Positions 5,329-5,670 of a stretch of DNA of 5,670 nt are shown here, one piece after another (the first letter of the stretch is position 1; each line of letters begins with the position of its first letter). Position numbers and translations under genes: made by a program. Below the pieces are notes generated by a model, which had not been told where the DNA came from, did not search any database, and saw only the letters and a list, made by a program, of their open reading frames with translations. This stretch comes from an uncultured Erysipelotrichaceae bacterium (GTDB lineage: Bacteria; Bacillota_I; Bacilli_A; Erysipelotrichales; Erysipelotrichaceae), in assembly GCA_902795875.1 (NCBI GenBank), contig CADBND010000193.1, positions 1-5,670 on the forward strand, read 5' to 3'.

Positions 5329-5670
5329 ATGGAAAAAACCAACAAATGGAAGATATGGGCGATCGTATCCACCTGTCTGCTTCTCGTAATAGGCGGACTC
5401 TACGTCTCCAGCATGGGAAAGAAAGAAGCACAGCCTGTCCCTGCGGAAGATACGGTCGACGACAATACCGAAAACAATACTGAAGAAAACTGGCTGACCC
5501 TCTGGCAAGAGGATGCTGCCGCAAAAGTCTACCTTGAAGAATACATGAAAGCCATGACTGACGAAAACAGCCCCGACTTCATACCTGTCGAAGAAAGGAT
5601 CGCCGTATTCGATCTTGACGGAACATTGTTCTGTGAGACCGATCCGGTCTACTTCGACCATATGCTGTTC
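5329..5670 (+). CDS. Membrane-anchored HAD-family phosphatase (3' end outside window)
   Basis: The first 114 residues of a haloacid dehalogenase superfamily hydrolase; the gene runs off the window. Residues 1-8 are basic and 9-27 form one hydrophobic segment, so it is a signal anchor or a secretion signal. C16 does not fit a lipobox: T precedes it and the hydrophobic run continues after it. Residues 31-55 are an acidic, asparagine-rich linker of low complexity, typical of the outside of the membrane. HAD motif I is D95-L-D97-G-T, with D95 the expected nucleophile and D97 the general acid. The surrounding pattern (P-V-E-E-R-I-A-V-F before the motif and C-E-T after it) resembles secreted HAD phosphatases of the phosphoserine-phosphatase-like group. 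An exported HAD enzyme would act on an extracellular phosphate ester; the substrate is unknown. Motifs II-IV are not in the window, so the subclass cannot be set. Confidence 0.88.
   Translation, partial: MEKTNKWKIWAIVSTCLLLVIGGLYVSSMGKKEAQPVPAEDTVDDNTENNTEENWLTLWQEDAAAKVYLEEYMKAMTDENSPDFIPVEERIAVFDLDGTLFCETDPVYFDHMLF

Noticed and set aside
5277..5483. Plus-strand small open frame beginning at 5277
   Set aside because: It begins upstream of the predicted transcription start and overlaps the HAD gene in another frame, with no ribosome binding site.
1..5670. CRISPR array, transposon ends, phage or defence genes
   Set aside because: I saw no regularly spaced direct repeats, transposase motifs, terminal inverted repeats, target duplications or known defence domains on either strand.

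Overview
The window looks like ordinary chromosome from a low-to-mid GC Bacillota (Firmicutes) species. The signs are near-consensus TATAAT-type -10 boxes, strong GGAG/GGAGG ribosome binding sites, a Gram-positive-type cardiolipin synthase, a CmpB-family membrane protein and tight gene packing. An Erysipelotrichia-like or clostridial gut bacterium is my guess from gene content, not a demonstrated assignment. There is no rRNA, tRNA, CRISPR array, transposase or phage gene, and no gene-free stretch longer than about 120 bases.

Layout. Bases 1-2290 (+ strand): a cardiolipin synthase whose first codons lie outside the window, then a five-helix membrane protein of the CmpB / 'putative ABC-transporter type IV' family. 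The second gene has no visible ribosome binding site, but an extended -10 box sits just upstream of its ATG. Bases 2343-2990 (- strand): a 215-residue protein I do not recognise, with its own promoter and intrinsic terminator. Bases 3073-5208 (- strand): a gene run read right to left. It holds an aldo/keto reductase with a C-terminal two-cluster ferredoxin module, a hotdog thioesterase whose ATG overlaps the reductase stop codon, and a small two-helix membrane protein with a long charged coiled coil and acidic tail. The last gene has its own promoter and a terminator that includes its stop codon. Bases 5329-5670 (+ strand): the start of a membrane-anchored HAD-family phosphatase, divergent from the reductase across a 120-base region with two promoters and a palindrome.

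How the genes may work together. Cardiolipin synthase acts on membrane phospholipid, and its CmpB-type neighbour is a membrane protein of unproven role. The reductase and thioesterase are translationally coupled, which suggests linked redox and acyl-thioester chemistry, but no substrate can be read from the sequence. I see no clear novel multi-gene system. The most worthwhile points are the unrecognised 215-residue protein, the coiled-coil membrane protein with a duplicated tail motif, the apparently leaderless CmpB-type gene, and a marked excess of the tetranucleotide GATC.
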